Origin: Paenibacillus aceti | Lineage (GTDB): Bacteria > Bacillota > Bacilli > Paenibacillales > Paenibacillaceae | Direction of reading: 5' to 3' | Length of the DNA stretch: 64,000 nucleotides | Assembly: GCF_003614185.1 (NCBI RefSeq) | Contig: NZ_KZ987724.1 | Location: forward strand, 2,271,360-2,335,359 | In this document: in pieces, positions 17,050-25,645 of the stretch | Layout: each line of letters opens with the position of its first letter | Numbering within the stretch: the stretch's first letter is position 1 | Notes under the pieces: model-generated | What the model was told of the DNA's origin: nothing | The model's database searches: none | What the model saw: only the letters and a program-made list of their open reading frames with translations | Made by a program: the position numbers and the translations under genes

Positions 17050-17089
17050 AATATACTTTACAAAATATATTTTTGTCAAGTTTGTCAAG
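17050..17089 (-). promoter_or_regulatory. Promoter and palindromic operator in the lacI-ROK intergenic region
   Basis: Minus strand TTGACA, 18 bp, TATATT forms a promoter for the regulator. It lies inside a dyad (17057-17080) with arms TTTACAAAA and TTTTGTCAA around ATATA. A direct repeat TTTGTCAAG follows. The arrangement suggests autoregulation. Confidence 0.5.
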
Positions 17090-17121
17090 TTAATCACTAC
17101 TCATATTATGGAGGAATTGCT

Positions 17122-18039
17122 TTGAATTACGCAATCGGTATTGACATTGGCGGAACCAAAACCGCCATAGGACTCATCGATCCGACAGGCCACGTGCTTG
17201 CCAAGACTGCGCTTCCTACCGATCACACGGTATCCCCTCATGTCATGGTGGATAGAATGGCAGCGGCAATCAAACAGATGATGGCAGAGCATCAAGTCAC
17301 AGAAGCTGATATTCTCGGAATCGGTGTTGGCGCTCCAGGCCCTTTAAATACGCAAAAAGGGGAAATTACCGCACCGCCTAATCTAAAGGGCTGGTGGAAC
17401 TTCCCTATCGTCGAATCCTTGAAACGACACTTCGACTATAAAGTCGCGTTTGAGAATGATGCGACCGCAGCAGCACTGGCAGAGAAATGGCTGGGTGCGG
17501 CGAAGGATGCGGAGCATTTCGTCTTTATCACGATCAGCACCGGCATCGGCGCAGGTATCTTCAGCCATGGCAAACTTCTGACCGGAGTAACGGGGAATGC
17601 GGGGGATGTCGGGCATTTCGTTATCGATCCTGCTGCGGGAACCTGTGTCTGCGGTCAGGAAGGTTGCTGGGAATACGTCGCTTCGGGTACGGCGATCGCT
17701 AGACAAGCCACTGATATACTCGGCCGTGAAGTCACATCCAAGGAAGTCTTCGCCCTCGCTGCTGAAGGTGATCAAGAGATGAAGGCGTTAGTCGATAAAG
17801 TGTTCCGTTATATCGGTGTGGGCTGTGTCACCTTGATTAATACTCTTGATCCTGAGAAGCTCGTCATCGGCGGAGGGGTATCTCAGATCGGTGAGCCGCT
17901 CTTTGCCGCGGTTAGAGATTATGTGTCCAAGCATGCGCTGAATCCATCCGGACGTAATACACCCATCGTTCCTGCCGCTCTATTGCAAGATGCCGGGCTG
18001 ATTGGAGCCGCAGCGTTGATTCATGTTGATTATAAATAA
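17122..18039 (+). CDS. ROK-family sugar kinase (glucokinase-like)
   Basis: 305 aa. The ATP-binding motif IDIGGTKTAIGLID is at the N-terminus, and the ROK zinc motif CVCGQEGCWE lies near residue 175. The sugar-binding region ENDATAAALAEKW is preserved. It phosphorylates a hexose such as glucose, mannose or fructose. The start is TTG, directly after GGAGGAATTGC, which excludes the upstream extension. manA follows 49 bp later, so the pair would feed a hexose into glycolysis. Confidence 0.85.
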   Translation: MNYAIGIDIGGTKTAIGLIDPTGHVLAKTALPTDHTVSPHVMVDRMAAAIKQMMAEHQVTEADILGIGVGAPGPLNTQKGEITAPPNLKGWWNFPIVESLKRHFDYKVAFENDATAAALAEKWLGAAKDAEHFVFITISTGIGAGIFSHGKLLTGVTGNAGDVGHFVIDPAAGTCVCGQEGCWEYVASGTAIARQATDILGREVTSKEVFALAAEGDQEMKALVDKVFRYIGVGCVTLINTLDPEKLVIGGGVSQIGEPLFAAVRDYVSKHALNPSGRNTPIVPAALLQDAGLIGAAALIHVDYK

Positions 18040-18088
18040 GTGTTTATATACGCATCTACACACATCCAAGGAAAAGGAGAACATAACT

Positions 18089-19033
18089 ATGAATGAACCT
18101 ATTTTTCTGCAGCCTGTATTTCAAGAACGCATTTGGGGAGGACAGAAGCTAAAGCAATTGTTCGGCTATGATATTCCTTATGAACGTACTGGCGAATGCT
18201 GGGCTGTATCGGCGCATCCGAACGGGCAAAGCATCGTCAAGAGCGGCCCTCATCAAGGCATGAAGCTTGGAGAGCTATGGGGTTCCCATCCAGAGCTATT
18301 CAATTCTTCTTCTAAGGTCTTCCCGCTGTTGACCAAGCTGCTGGACGCCTCTGATGATCTGTCCGTACAGGTCCATCCTGACGACGCCTATGCAGGTGTT
18401 CATGAGAACGGGGAGCTGGGCAAGACAGAATGCTGGTATATCGTGGATGCCGAGCCAGGTGCCTGTATCATCTATGGTCATGAAGCGAAGACGAAGCAAG
18501 AGCTTGAAGCTATGTTCGCCGCAGGCGACTGGGATACTCTATTGACGAAGGTTCCTGTAAAAGCCGGAGATTTCTTCTATGTACCGAGCGGTACGATCCA
18601 CGCCCTCGGTAAAGGCATCGTCGTGCTGGAGACACAACAAAGCTCAGATACAACCTATCGCGTCTATGATTATGACCGCAAGGACAAGGATGGCAACACT
18701 CGCGAGCTTCATCTGGAGAAGGCCATTGACGTGACTACCGTTCCGCAGTCCTATCAACCGCAAGCTTACGAAGTTAAAGAGCAAGAGAATGCCGTCATCA
18801 CCTCCTTCGTATCCAATTCATTCTTCACGGTGGAGAAGTGGAATATCGACGGTGCGGCGATCTTCCCGCAGATTGAGAAGTATACGATCTGCAGCGTAAT
18901 CGACGGTAGCGGCGAGCTGTCTGTCGGCGGAGATCGCTATCCGCTGGCAAAAGGGGATCATTTCATTCTGCCTGTCTCCTTCGATGCTTTCCAATTGAAG
19001 GGTAAGCTTGAACTGATTATCTCTCACGAATAA
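18089..19033 (+). CDS. manA: Mannose-6-phosphate isomerase, class I
   Basis: 314 aa. Zinc ligands are in QVHPDD and further on in LGKTECWY, with the third His in VPSGTIHALGKG, as in type I phosphomannose isomerases of Firmicutes. It interconverts mannose-6-P and fructose-6-P. AAGGAG lies eight bases before the ATG. It is downstream of the ROK kinase in the same direction and followed by a terminator, giving a two-gene operon divergent from the LacI regulator. Confidence 0.9.
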   Translation: MNEPIFLQPVFQERIWGGQKLKQLFGYDIPYERTGECWAVSAHPNGQSIVKSGPHQGMKLGELWGSHPELFNSSSKVFPLLTKLLDASDDLSVQVHPDDAYAGVHENGELGKTECWYIVDAEPGACIIYGHEAKTKQELEAMFAAGDWDTLLTKVPVKAGDFFYVPSGTIHALGKGIVVLETQQSSDTTYRVYDYDRKDKDGNTRELHLEKAIDVTTVPQSYQPQAYEVKEQENAVITSFVSNSFFTVEKWNIDGAAIFPQIEKYTICSVIDGSGELSVGGDRYPLAKGDHFILPVSFDAFQLKGKLELIISHE

Positions 19034-19055
19034 CTCATATAATACAGTAAAAGAA

Positions 19056-19096
19056 AAAAGGCTAAGCAGTCCGTTAAACGGATTCCTTAGCCTTTC
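19056..19096 (+). terminator. Terminator after manA
   Basis: AAGGCTAAGCAGTCCG / CGGATTCCTTAGCCTT stem with a four-base loop and a T-rich tail. It is also usable by the converging DinB gene. Confidence 0.8.
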
Positions 19097-19107
19097 TCTA
19101 TTGCCTT

Positions 19108-19620
19108 CTATAGATAACGTTCAGCAATGATGTTCAGATGATGGATCGCATGCCCTGCGACGATATAGCCAAGCGAGCGCGCCGAACCTTCTCCGCCCCC
19201 ATAATGGCCCATACGCTGCCAAGCTGTCTCATCCAGCCCTCGTATCAGCGACAACGTTGCTGCCCGAACCGCGTTGAAATCCTCCAACAACTCCTTCATC
19301 GTAAATCGATCAAAGTTCGCATTGCTGACGAACAGCTGCTCTTCAAAGCTCGGCAGTGGCGTCACATCGCCTCTAGCAATGCGAAGCAGCCGATAGCTCA
19401 TGATTCGCTCAGTATCTGTCATATGGCCTAGCACTTCTTTAAGGCTCCATTTACCTTCTGCGTAACGATATAGTCCCTGCTCCTCGGTCACGGAAGCTAG
19501 ACGTTCGTATACTTGTTCAATCTGCTCCTTCAATACATGAACTATATCTCCATCCGGTACCAGAGCAATATATGGCTGAAAGTGTACTGGAAACTCCCCC
19601 GCCTGTGGTCTTGATAACAT
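19108..19620 (-). CDS. DinB-family protein
   Basis: 170 aa four-helix bundle protein. The three His ligands of the DinB/YfiT metal site are visible: LGHMTDTER near residue 63 and GHAIHHLN near the C-terminus. Members are metal-dependent thiol transferases or hydrolases, and several use bacillithiol. The substrate is not predictable. GGGGAGG precedes the ATG. It is probably the last gene of a minus-strand group with the DUF3006 and MBL genes. Confidence 0.8.
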   Translation of the reverse strand: MLSRPQAGEFPVHFQPYIALVPDGDIVHVLKEQIEQVYERLASVTEEQGLYRYAEGKWSLKEVLGHMTDTERIMSYRLLRIARGDVTPLPSFEEQLFVSNANFDRFTMKELLEDFNAVRAATLSLIRGLDETAWQRMGHYGGGEGSARSLGYIVAGHAIHHLNIIAERYL

Positions 19621-19648
19621 CCCATCATCCTCCCCTAGAATATAAGTC

Positions 19649-19876
19649 TCAATCTTCTTCCCATATTTCGTCCATCAATGCCTTGATTTCCTTACTTCTA
19701 CTTTCCGTTTTCTGCCGATTAGTTACCCATTTGCAGTCTTTCCATTCTACGACATCCCCTGCCCTGACTTCCTGATCAACTTGACTGAGCGGTACATCCT
19801 GAACTCTGCCCTCTACTTCAATTCGGCAAAGCTCCCCTTCAAAGCCTTCAACGATCCCTAGCATGACAGCGTTCAC
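19649..19876 (-). CDS. DUF3006 protein
   Basis: 75 aa small beta-rich protein (GIVEGFEGELCRIEVEG, VPLSQV, GDVVEW) matching the DUF3006 pattern. Its ATG overlaps the stop of the upstream MBL-fold gene as ATGA, so the two are probably translationally coupled. This pairing with ComEC-like hydrolases is common in Firmicutes. No activity is known. Confidence 0.7.
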   Translation of the reverse strand: MNAVMLGIVEGFEGELCRIEVEGRVQDVPLSQVDQEVRAGDVVEWKDCKWVTNRQKTESRSKEIKALMDEIWEED

Positions 19877-20808
19877 CTTTCCGTCGTAATATAATACTTA
19901 CTACCATCGGAGGCTATCTCGATATTTCCTTGCAGATCATTACGGTATACCTCTACATGCTGCTTCGCAAGCCGATCCAGAATCGTCTGCTTCGGGTGAC
20001 CATAGCTATTATCCTCCCCGACCTGGATCACCGCATATTTCGGCCGGACCCGCTTCAAAAAAGCGGGCGATGTCGATGATTTCGAGCCATGATGGCCAAC
20101 CAGCATCACATCTGCCTGCAATTCCCTCCCTGCGGACAGCATCGCCTGTTCGCTCTCTCTCTCCGCGTCACCCGTAAGCAAATAGGAGCTGCTTCCATAT
20201 GTAACTCTAACAACCGCGCTCATATTGTTCGAATCATCACTCGCCGCCACCGGAGCTACCATTTCTGCATCTACTGCCTCGTCCCAATCCAATTGAACTC
20301 CAGCCTTGGCTGTCTTCACCTTGAGTCCTTTATTCTTGATGGATCTGAGCAGCGACTCATAGGTTTTCGTATTCGCCTGAATCTTCGGCATATAGATGTC
20401 CCCGACCTCGAAATGATCAATCACTCGATCAAGGCCACCGATATGGTCCGCGTCCGGATGGGTCCCGATCACAATATCGAGATGCTTGACACCATAGGCA
20501 TGTAAATCATCGACCATTTGTTGTTCACGGTCATTATTGCCTGCATCGATGAGCATCGTCTTGCCAGACGGACTGATCAGCAGCTGTGAGGCGCCCTGAC
20601 CAACATCCAGGAAGATGACACGCAATCTTCCAGCCTCGGCTCCAGTCTGTGTCGTGGTCGCAGAGAAAGAGGAGTTGTTCGGATCCACCCAATCTTGCCA
20701 GCCACCCTCCACCAAATAAAAACCGATAAAGAGTGTCAGCAGGACAACAATAATGCTGTTTCTTGGTGTGTTGCGCTTGGAATTTCGTTTCGTTTTGCGT
20801 TTAGCCAT
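19873..20808 (-). CDS. ComEC/Rec2-like metallo-beta-lactamase-fold hydrolase
   Basis: 311 aa. An N-terminal basic region and one membrane segment (about residues 15-33) are followed by an exported MBL domain with the metal motif GTHPDADHIGGLD, then LTGDAERESE and GHHGSKSSTS. These proteins correspond to the soluble C-terminal domain of ComEC and are thought to act as extracellular nucleases or phosphodiesterases. The DUF3006 gene overlaps its 3' end. A full competence channel is not encoded here. Confidence 0.82.
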   Translation of the reverse strand: MAKRKTKRNSKRNTPRNSIIVVLLTLFIGFYLVEGGWQDWVDPNNSSFSATTTQTGAEAGRLRVIFLDVGQGASQLLISPSGKTMLIDAGNNDREQQMVDDLHAYGVKHLDIVIGTHPDADHIGGLDRVIDHFEVGDIYMPKIQANTKTYESLLRSIKNKGLKVKTAKAGVQLDWDEAVDAEMVAPVAASDDSNNMSAVVRVTYGSSSYLLTGDAERESEQAMLSAGRELQADVMLVGHHGSKSSTSPAFLKRVRPKYAVIQVGEDNSYGHPKQTILDRLAKQHVEVYRNDLQGNIEIASDGSKYYITTER

Positions 20809-20909
20809 CGTTGAATTTCATCCTCTTGCCTAGTTCTTATTAACAGAACGTTTGTTCTTTAATTATATGCGAAGCATGAATTCGAATCAACTAAGATTAT
20901 ATAGATAAA

Positions 20910-20938
20910 GCCACCTTCGCTTTGACGAAGATGGCCCA
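20910..20938 (-). terminator. Terminator of the Big2 repeat gene
   Basis: Minus strand GCCATCTTCG / CGAAGGTGGC hairpin followed by TTTATCT, just past the stop at 20954. Confidence 0.7.
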
Positions 20939-20953
20939 TCGATTAGATTTTAT

Positions 20954-23173
20954 CTATTTAACGGTAACCCGTACAGATACTGTTTTCGTACCATACTTAG
21001 CTTTGATCACAGCTGTTCCTTTGCTGACGGCTTGGATTTTGCCGTTAGTAACTGTGGCTACCGATGCCTTGGAGGTCGTCCATACGGCCTTGTCAGTAAC
21101 GGTGGCTGTAGCGCCGGTATCGAATGCTGCAGTCAGCTTAACCGTTTTTACATTACCCGGTGCAAGCTTCAGACTCTTCTCATCAATCGTCAGCTTCGTC
21201 AGTTTAGGAACTACGTTCACTTTAACGCTGACAGCATGTCCTTGATAAGAACCTTCCAAAGTCGCTGTTCCCTCGGCAATAGCTTTTACCGATGTTGAAG
21301 AAATTGTAGCAACCTTCTCATTCGAAGATTTCCAGCCCATTTTGCTGGACAAGGTAACTTTCTTGCCATCAGCATAATAACCGGTAACCTTAATCGCTTT
21401 GCTCTTCTTCACATTTAATTCAATCGTTGTAGGTTCAACGACGATTTTGGTGATTTTCTGTTCAATCGTCACGGGAATACTGATCGTTTTATTGGAATAG
21501 GTCCCCTTCAATGTAGCAGAACCCTTGGTTAGCCCTTTAATGGCCTTGCCAGTGCCCGTCGTTTTCACAACCGCATTTATACCCGTTACCGTCCATTCTA
21601 CATCAGCTGATACATCCGCTTCTCCGCCATCTTCCCATACCGCTGTAACTGCAGGGAGTGGAGTCTCTTCACCGACGATAAGATTTAATCTTTCACTCGG
21701 CGCGATCAGGGTAAGCACTTTCTCCTTCACGGTAAGCTCAACGCTGACGACCTCTCCACGAATACCGAGCGGAGAAGTTACTGCTTGTTCAGGAAGCTTG
21801 GCAGTAAGCGTAACCTTGCCTGCTTCCTTGGCGATGATTTTATCATCCTCAATCTTGGCGATATCTTCATTGCTGGAAGTCCACTTCATATGGCTACTGA
21901 AATCGATCTTATCATTATCCAGCTTAGTACCCGTTATCTTAGGAAGAGCCAGCTTCTCATCCTTGTACATTTCTAATTCTGTCTTCTCCGTAGTCAGCTT
22001 CGTAATCGTAGGTGAAACCGTCACTTTAATGCTCTTGCTCACCCCAAGATGGCTGGCCTTCACAGTAGAAGAACCGGCGGTCATCCCGGTGATCAAGCCT
22101 TGGGATACGGTCACAGCCAACGGAGTCGATGATGACCATTGTGCAGATTGAGTCACATTCTCTGAAGAATTGGCGCGATTTCTCATTTCTGCTTCAAGCT
22201 TCAGGGTTTCACCGATAAACAACAGCTGATCTTCTGAAGGCTTAAGCAGAATAACTTCAAACGGAGCACGAACATATACATCAACCTCAGCTTTTACCCC
22301 GAGATATTCCACTTTAATCGTCGCCTTGCCGACAGCCTTGACCTTCAGCTTACCCTCTTTGATCTCAGCTACTGCGCTGTCAGAGGAGGTCCAGGTTGCC
22401 TTATCCGTAACATCCACTGTGGATTGGTCACCGCTTAATGTCGATTGAGCCACAAGCGCTACTTCATCGTCACCGATCAGCAGTTCAACATCTTCACCGG
22501 TCACACTCGACCCGTTGCGAAGGATATTAAGTTCAGAATACGGCGAGCTTACTGTAGCTTTAAAAGAAGCCGTCAATCCTTTATATTTGGCTGTAATTGT
22601 AGCGGAGCCTTCACCGACAAGCGTAATTTTCCCCTTCTCGATCGTCAGTACCATGGCATTCGAAGTAGACCATTCAGTATCTTCTGTTACATCCTTCGTC
22701 TCAGTTTCACTGCCTGCAATGGCAGCCAACGCTTTAACCGTCAAGTTCTTATCGTTCGCTCCCAGCTTATACTTCCCTTTTTGTGAATATTCCAGTGTCA
22801 ATTCTTTATAGCTATCTACTGCCTTAACTTCAATCGTTGATACTGCAGCATTGTTGTATACAGCTGTAATAGTAGCACTGCCACTCTTCAATGGCGTTAC
22901 AAAGCCGTTATTCACACTAATAATCTCCGGCTGATCGGAGGACCAATCCACCGCTCTGGTTAAGTCACGTTTCACAGAGGAACCTTCTACCGTCCCCCAT
23001 ACCTTCAATTGCTTCGTAGTCTTCCCAACGGTAAGCTCGAGTACGGAACCAGAGCCTTCAATATCAATTGAAACAACATCTCCCGTAGCCGCAAAAGCGC
23101 CCGTAGGAAATACGACAGCTAGGAGCAGCGCCACTGTAAGGAGCCATCCTGTCAGTTTCCTTTTTTGAGTCAT
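20954..23173 (-). CDS. Secreted protein made of about eight Big2 Ig-like repeats
   Basis: 739 aa. A signal peptide (about residues 1-29) is followed by roughly eight tandem Ig-like repeats of 80-95 aa. Each has the Big2 signature W-x-S-S-N/D...A-x-I-x-x-G...G-x-A-T-I, for example WKSSNEKVATISS. It ends in TVSVRVTVK with no anchor, SLH or catalytic domain. The role is structural or adhesive at best guess. GGAGAG sets the start. The repeats are diverged, so the array is old. Confidence 0.8.
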   Translation of the reverse strand: MTQKRKLTGWLLTVALLLAVVFPTGAFAATGDVVSIDIEGSGSVLELTVGKTTKQLKVWGTVEGSSVKRDLTRAVDWSSDQPEIISVNNGFVTPLKSGSATITAVYNNAAVSTIEVKAVDSYKELTLEYSQKGKYKLGANDKNLTVKALAAIAGSETETKDVTEDTEWSTSNAMVLTIEKGKITLVGEGSATITAKYKGLTASFKATVSSPYSELNILRNGSSVTGEDVELLIGDDEVALVAQSTLSGDQSTVDVTDKATWTSSDSAVAEIKEGKLKVKAVGKATIKVEYLGVKAEVDVYVRAPFEVILLKPSEDQLLFIGETLKLEAEMRNRANSSENVTQSAQWSSSTPLAVTVSQGLITGMTAGSSTVKASHLGVSKSIKVTVSPTITKLTTEKTELEMYKDEKLALPKITGTKLDNDKIDFSSHMKWTSSNEDIAKIEDDKIIAKEAGKVTLTAKLPEQAVTSPLGIRGEVVSVELTVKEKVLTLIAPSERLNLIVGEETPLPAVTAVWEDGGEADVSADVEWTVTGINAVVKTTGTGKAIKGLTKGSATLKGTYSNKTISIPVTIEQKITKIVVEPTTIELNVKKSKAIKVTGYYADGKKVTLSSKMGWKSSNEKVATISSTSVKAIAEGTATLEGSYQGHAVSVKVNVVPKLTKLTIDEKSLKLAPGNVKTVKLTAAFDTGATATVTDKAVWTTSKASVATVTNGKIQAVSKGTAVIKAKYGTKTVSVRVTVK

Positions 23174-23372
23174 TCATTTCTCTCCTTTTTGGTTGTCAAC
23201 TCTGCCGGAATCCATATTCAGGCCTATAGGTAATATATCGACACACAGGTATAATTTCGTTACCCCATACCGGGAAATAATACATTTGTCCTACAAAAAA
23301 ATTCTTCGTATACAAAAAAAGACACCCCGGCCGGCCATCCATCCATTCGCCAAGAGTATCCTGAAAAAACAA

Positions 23373-23396
23373 AGAAACGGCATCTCTGCCGTTTCT
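23373..23396 (-). terminator. Terminator of tRNA-Lys copy 1
   Basis: AGAAACGGCA / TGCCGTTTCT with a TCTC loop and a T-rich minus-strand tail. Confidence 0.8.
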
Positions 23397-23402
23397 AAAG
23401 GA

Positions 23403-23475
23403 TGGATCGTCAGGGACTCGAACCCTGGACCACATGATTAAGAGTCACGTGCTCTACCAACTGAGCTAACGATCC
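23403..23475 (-). tRNA. tRNA-Lys (CTT), copy 1
   Basis: Complete cloverleaf of 73 bases: acceptor GGATCGT / ACGATCC, D arm GCTC...GAGC, anticodon loop CTCTTAA and T loop TTCGAGT. CCA is not encoded. Reads AAG codons. Confidence 0.93.
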
Positions 23476-23616
23476 ATATTATTAATGTCATCACCAACTC
23501 TTATATAATAACATAAATAATTAAGAGTTGCAAGACTTTTTAAAAAATCAATTGAACCTCAGCCTCAACTTCGGTAACCACATCCACCGCCCAGGCGGCT
23601 GATCCTAAAGAGAGAA

Positions 23617-23640
23617 AGAAACGGCATCTCTGCCGTTTCT
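23617..23640 (-). terminator. Terminator of tRNA-Lys copy 2
   Basis: Same hairpin as at 23373-23396, part of the duplicated unit. Confidence 0.8.
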
Positions 23641-23646
23641 AAAGAA

Positions 23647-23719
23647 TGGATCGTCAGGGACTCGAACCCTGGACCACATGATTAAGAGTCACGTGCTCTA
23701 CCAACTGAGCTAACGATCC
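23647..23719 (-). tRNA. tRNA-Lys (CTT), copy 2
   Basis: Identical to the copy 244 bp away, including the following terminator, so gene and terminator were duplicated together. Confidence 0.93.
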
Positions 23720-23816
23720 AAATTGTTAATGTCATTAACAACTATTACATAATACCATACTCTTTTTTGAGATGCAACATTTTTTGTGATGTTTTTATCT
23801 GTTGATCTAGGGGATA

Positions 23817-23866
23817 GAAAAGACCGCAAATCACTCATGATCATGAGAGCCTTGCGATCTTTCCAA
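23817..23866 (-). terminator. Terminator of tRNA-Leu
   Basis: Long hairpin AAAGATCGCAA...CTCATGATCATGAG...TTGCGGTCTTTT read on the minus strand. Confidence 0.7.
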
Positions 23867-23885
23867 TCTTCCTAAAAACATCCGA

Positions 23886-23971
23886 TGCCGAGAGCGGGAC
23901 TTGAACCCGCACGGTGGTCACCCACCCCAGGATTTTAAGTCCTGTGCGTCTGCCGATTCCGCCATCCCGGC
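23886..23971 (-). tRNA. tRNA-Leu (TAA)
   Basis: 86 bases with the long variable arm of class II tRNAs. Acceptor GCCGGGA, anticodon loop CTTAAAA within CAGGA/TCCTG and T loop TTCAAGT. Reads UUA. Confidence 0.93.
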
Positions 23972-24068
23972 CGATTGACGCATAATGCGCCTAGATGAGC
24001 AGATTTCCTATGTATAAGAAAAATCCTGCGTTTTTGATTATAGCATGGTTGTCCCCTAATAATCAAGC

Positions 24069-24509
24069 TCAATTCCTAAGAGGATGATCACAATTCCATA
24101 AACCGAGTCTCCCCACCACGCTCAGCGGTTCCTTCAGCAACCTCATATCCGTCATTTCCCAAGCATAGCGTCCTGCGCTAAAATCGCCAAATATGTATTC
24201 TGCACCGTCCACAAGATCCGCCTCTTCTCCCAGGATCGCAGCCGTCCCCAAATCCGCTTTGACGTTGTAGCACTGCTCCAGCCTTCCTACTGCGACAACT
24301 GCCCCTAAGGGCAAGCGTTCCGCCGTATACCCATGTTTCTGCAATATGGAGCGATAGGGTTCTTGCCTGCAAATTTTCACATCTACCTTCTTGCCAGCAT
24401 GGATTGCGATTTCTCCACGATAATTCGTTCTCCAGCTTCGGGTCTCAAAGCGCTTCTCCCCAATCGCAACCAGAGTAGCCCAGGGCTGTCTAATCGTTAT
24501 TGCCTTCAT
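24069..24509 (-). CDS. ASCH-domain protein
   Basis: 146 aa. The N-terminal motif MKAITIRQPWATLVAIGEK and then ETRSWRTNYRGEIAIHAGK are the hallmarks of the ASCH (PUA-like) fold, which is thought to bind RNA or act as a nucleoside hydrolase. The C-terminus (YAWEMTD, RLGLWN) closes the barrel. It is a single-domain, single-gene unit with no visible partner, and its substrate is unknown. Confidence 0.75.
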   Translation of the reverse strand: MKAITIRQPWATLVAIGEKRFETRSWRTNYRGEIAIHAGKKVDVKICRQEPYRSILQKHGYTAERLPLGAVVAVGRLEQCYNVKADLGTAAILGEEADLVDGAEYIFGDFSAGRYAWEMTDMRLLKEPLSVVGRLGLWNCDHPLRN

Positions 24510-24645
24510 TCATGAACACCCCCTTGAAATGATGCATGCAACCTAATATGGACTCCTTCTACCATACAGATAGACAAACGTACAGGCATCCCGTAGTTAT
24601 GCGCGTATAATGGTGTGAACCTAAAAACAAAGGAGCTGAAGAAAA

Positions 24646-24867
24646 ATGTCAGAATGCCATAACAAATGTCCAGAACAAACCGTATTTGACCCACCAACAT
24701 CAGTATATCAAGACTATTACCATCCACAAGTTGTGAACGTATTGCATCCTGTTGAGATCATCAGACGACATCACTGTGTACCCATGCCTAATCATCAATA
24801 TTGCTTCTCTGTAAAAGACGTATATTGCGGTGGACCTGAACTGAGAGGCAAAAAACGCGGCCGCTAA
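24646..24867 (+). CDS. CotD-like spore coat protein
   Basis: 73 aa, rich in His, Tyr, Pro and Cys. The pattern VVNVLHPVEIIRRHHCVPMPNH matches the CotD family, whose members form part of the inner spore coat made in the mother cell. AAGGAG sits ten bases before the ATG. The tail RGKKRGR is strongly basic. A sporulation promoter is expected, but I could not identify one with confidence. Confidence 0.75.
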   Translation: MSECHNKCPEQTVFDPPTSVYQDYYHPQVVNVLHPVEIIRRHHCVPMPNHQYCFSVKDVYCGGPELRGKKRGR

Positions 24868-24972
24868 GCAAAAAAAGTTCTCCACTCAACAATAATAGCT
24901 ATCCCAAATATTGAATCACATGGATCCCCTATAAGGCCTTGCATTAGACATGATCATGTAAGCGCGATGACA

Positions 24973-25003
24973 AGCCAGGCTTCCCATTTGGAGGCCTGGT
25001 TTT
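24973..25003 (+). terminator. Hairpin terminator downstream of the CotD-like gene
   Basis: CCAGGCTTCC / GGAGGCCTGG stem with a short loop and TTTT tail. Confidence 0.55.
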
Positions 25004-25064
25004 CACCAGTTCAGGCTGTTCGAGTTCAAAATCTACAACTCTATCATCCCTATGAACAGCAAAA

Positions 25065-25092
25065 AACCCTTGCAAACAAAGCAAGGGTTTCT
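25065..25092 (-). terminator. Terminator of the tRNA-fMet/Ile2 unit
   Basis: AAACCCTTGC / GCAAGGGTTT stem with a TTTGTTT loop and T run on the minus strand. Confidence 0.8.
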
Positions 25093-25099
25093 CGCGCTA

Positions 25100-25173
25100 T
25101 GGGCCCTGAGGGACTCGAACCCCCGACCAATCGGTTATGAGCCGACCGCTCTAACCAACTGAGCTAAGGGCCC
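25100..25173 (-). tRNA. tRNA with CAT anticodon, probably tRNA-Ile2 (lysidine)
   Basis: 74 bases: acceptor GGGCCCT / AGGGCCC, anticodon loop CTCATAA and T loop TTCGAGT. The GGGCCCTTAGCTCAG start and TTGGTCG variable region resemble isoleucine tRNAs that TilS converts to read AUA. Elongator Met is the alternative. Confidence 0.85.
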
Positions 25174-25199
25174 TTGCGACAAGTGACTAAAATTAAGTA

Positions 25200-25273
<74 letters not shown>

Positions 25274-25333
25274 ACAATAAATAGCGACAAGTAATAATAT
25301 ACACTAAGGCACCCTAGTCTGTCAAGGGGCACT

Positions 25334-25498
25334 TTAAGGAATAAAGCGAACTCCGTACTTTCCGCGTCGAGAACGGAAGATTTCGATCTCGTTCATCCGG
25401 TCGAAGCCGTAGATCCAACCGTCTTGCTCCAATCTTTTGGCCAAGCAACCTGCTTGAAATTTAGTGCGGTACAATTTATTGAAGTATACCCAATGCAT
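25334..25498 (-). CDS. Small 54-aa hypothetical protein
   Basis: Short ORF that begins MHWVYFNKLYRTKFQAG after GGAGGAG (about nine bases) and ends RRGKYGVRFIP. Composition is protein-like: basic and aromatic-rich, with GWIYGFDRMNEIEIFRS in the centre. It lies downstream of the solute-binding lipoprotein gene and before the tRNA pair. No domain is recognised. A role in RNA or nucleic-acid binding would be speculation. Confidence 0.6.
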   Translation of the reverse strand: MHWVYFNKLYRTKFQAGCLAKRLEQDGWIYGFDRMNEIEIFRSRRGKYGVRFIP

Positions 25499-25645
25499 AG
25501 TTGCCGATCTCCTCCATAATCTAAATGATTTGTCGATATATAGATTGCCCCTTTTTGCATAAAAAAAGCCGCCGAAAAAATTTCCAGCGACTTGTCATTG
25601 ATACAATTAGATTGAACGATCGAACTCATGAATATCTGGATCGAT

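Noticed and set aside
23174-23330. Possible c-di-GMP riboswitch before the Big2 repeat gene
   Set aside because: I looked for the conserved GEMM core and did not find it.
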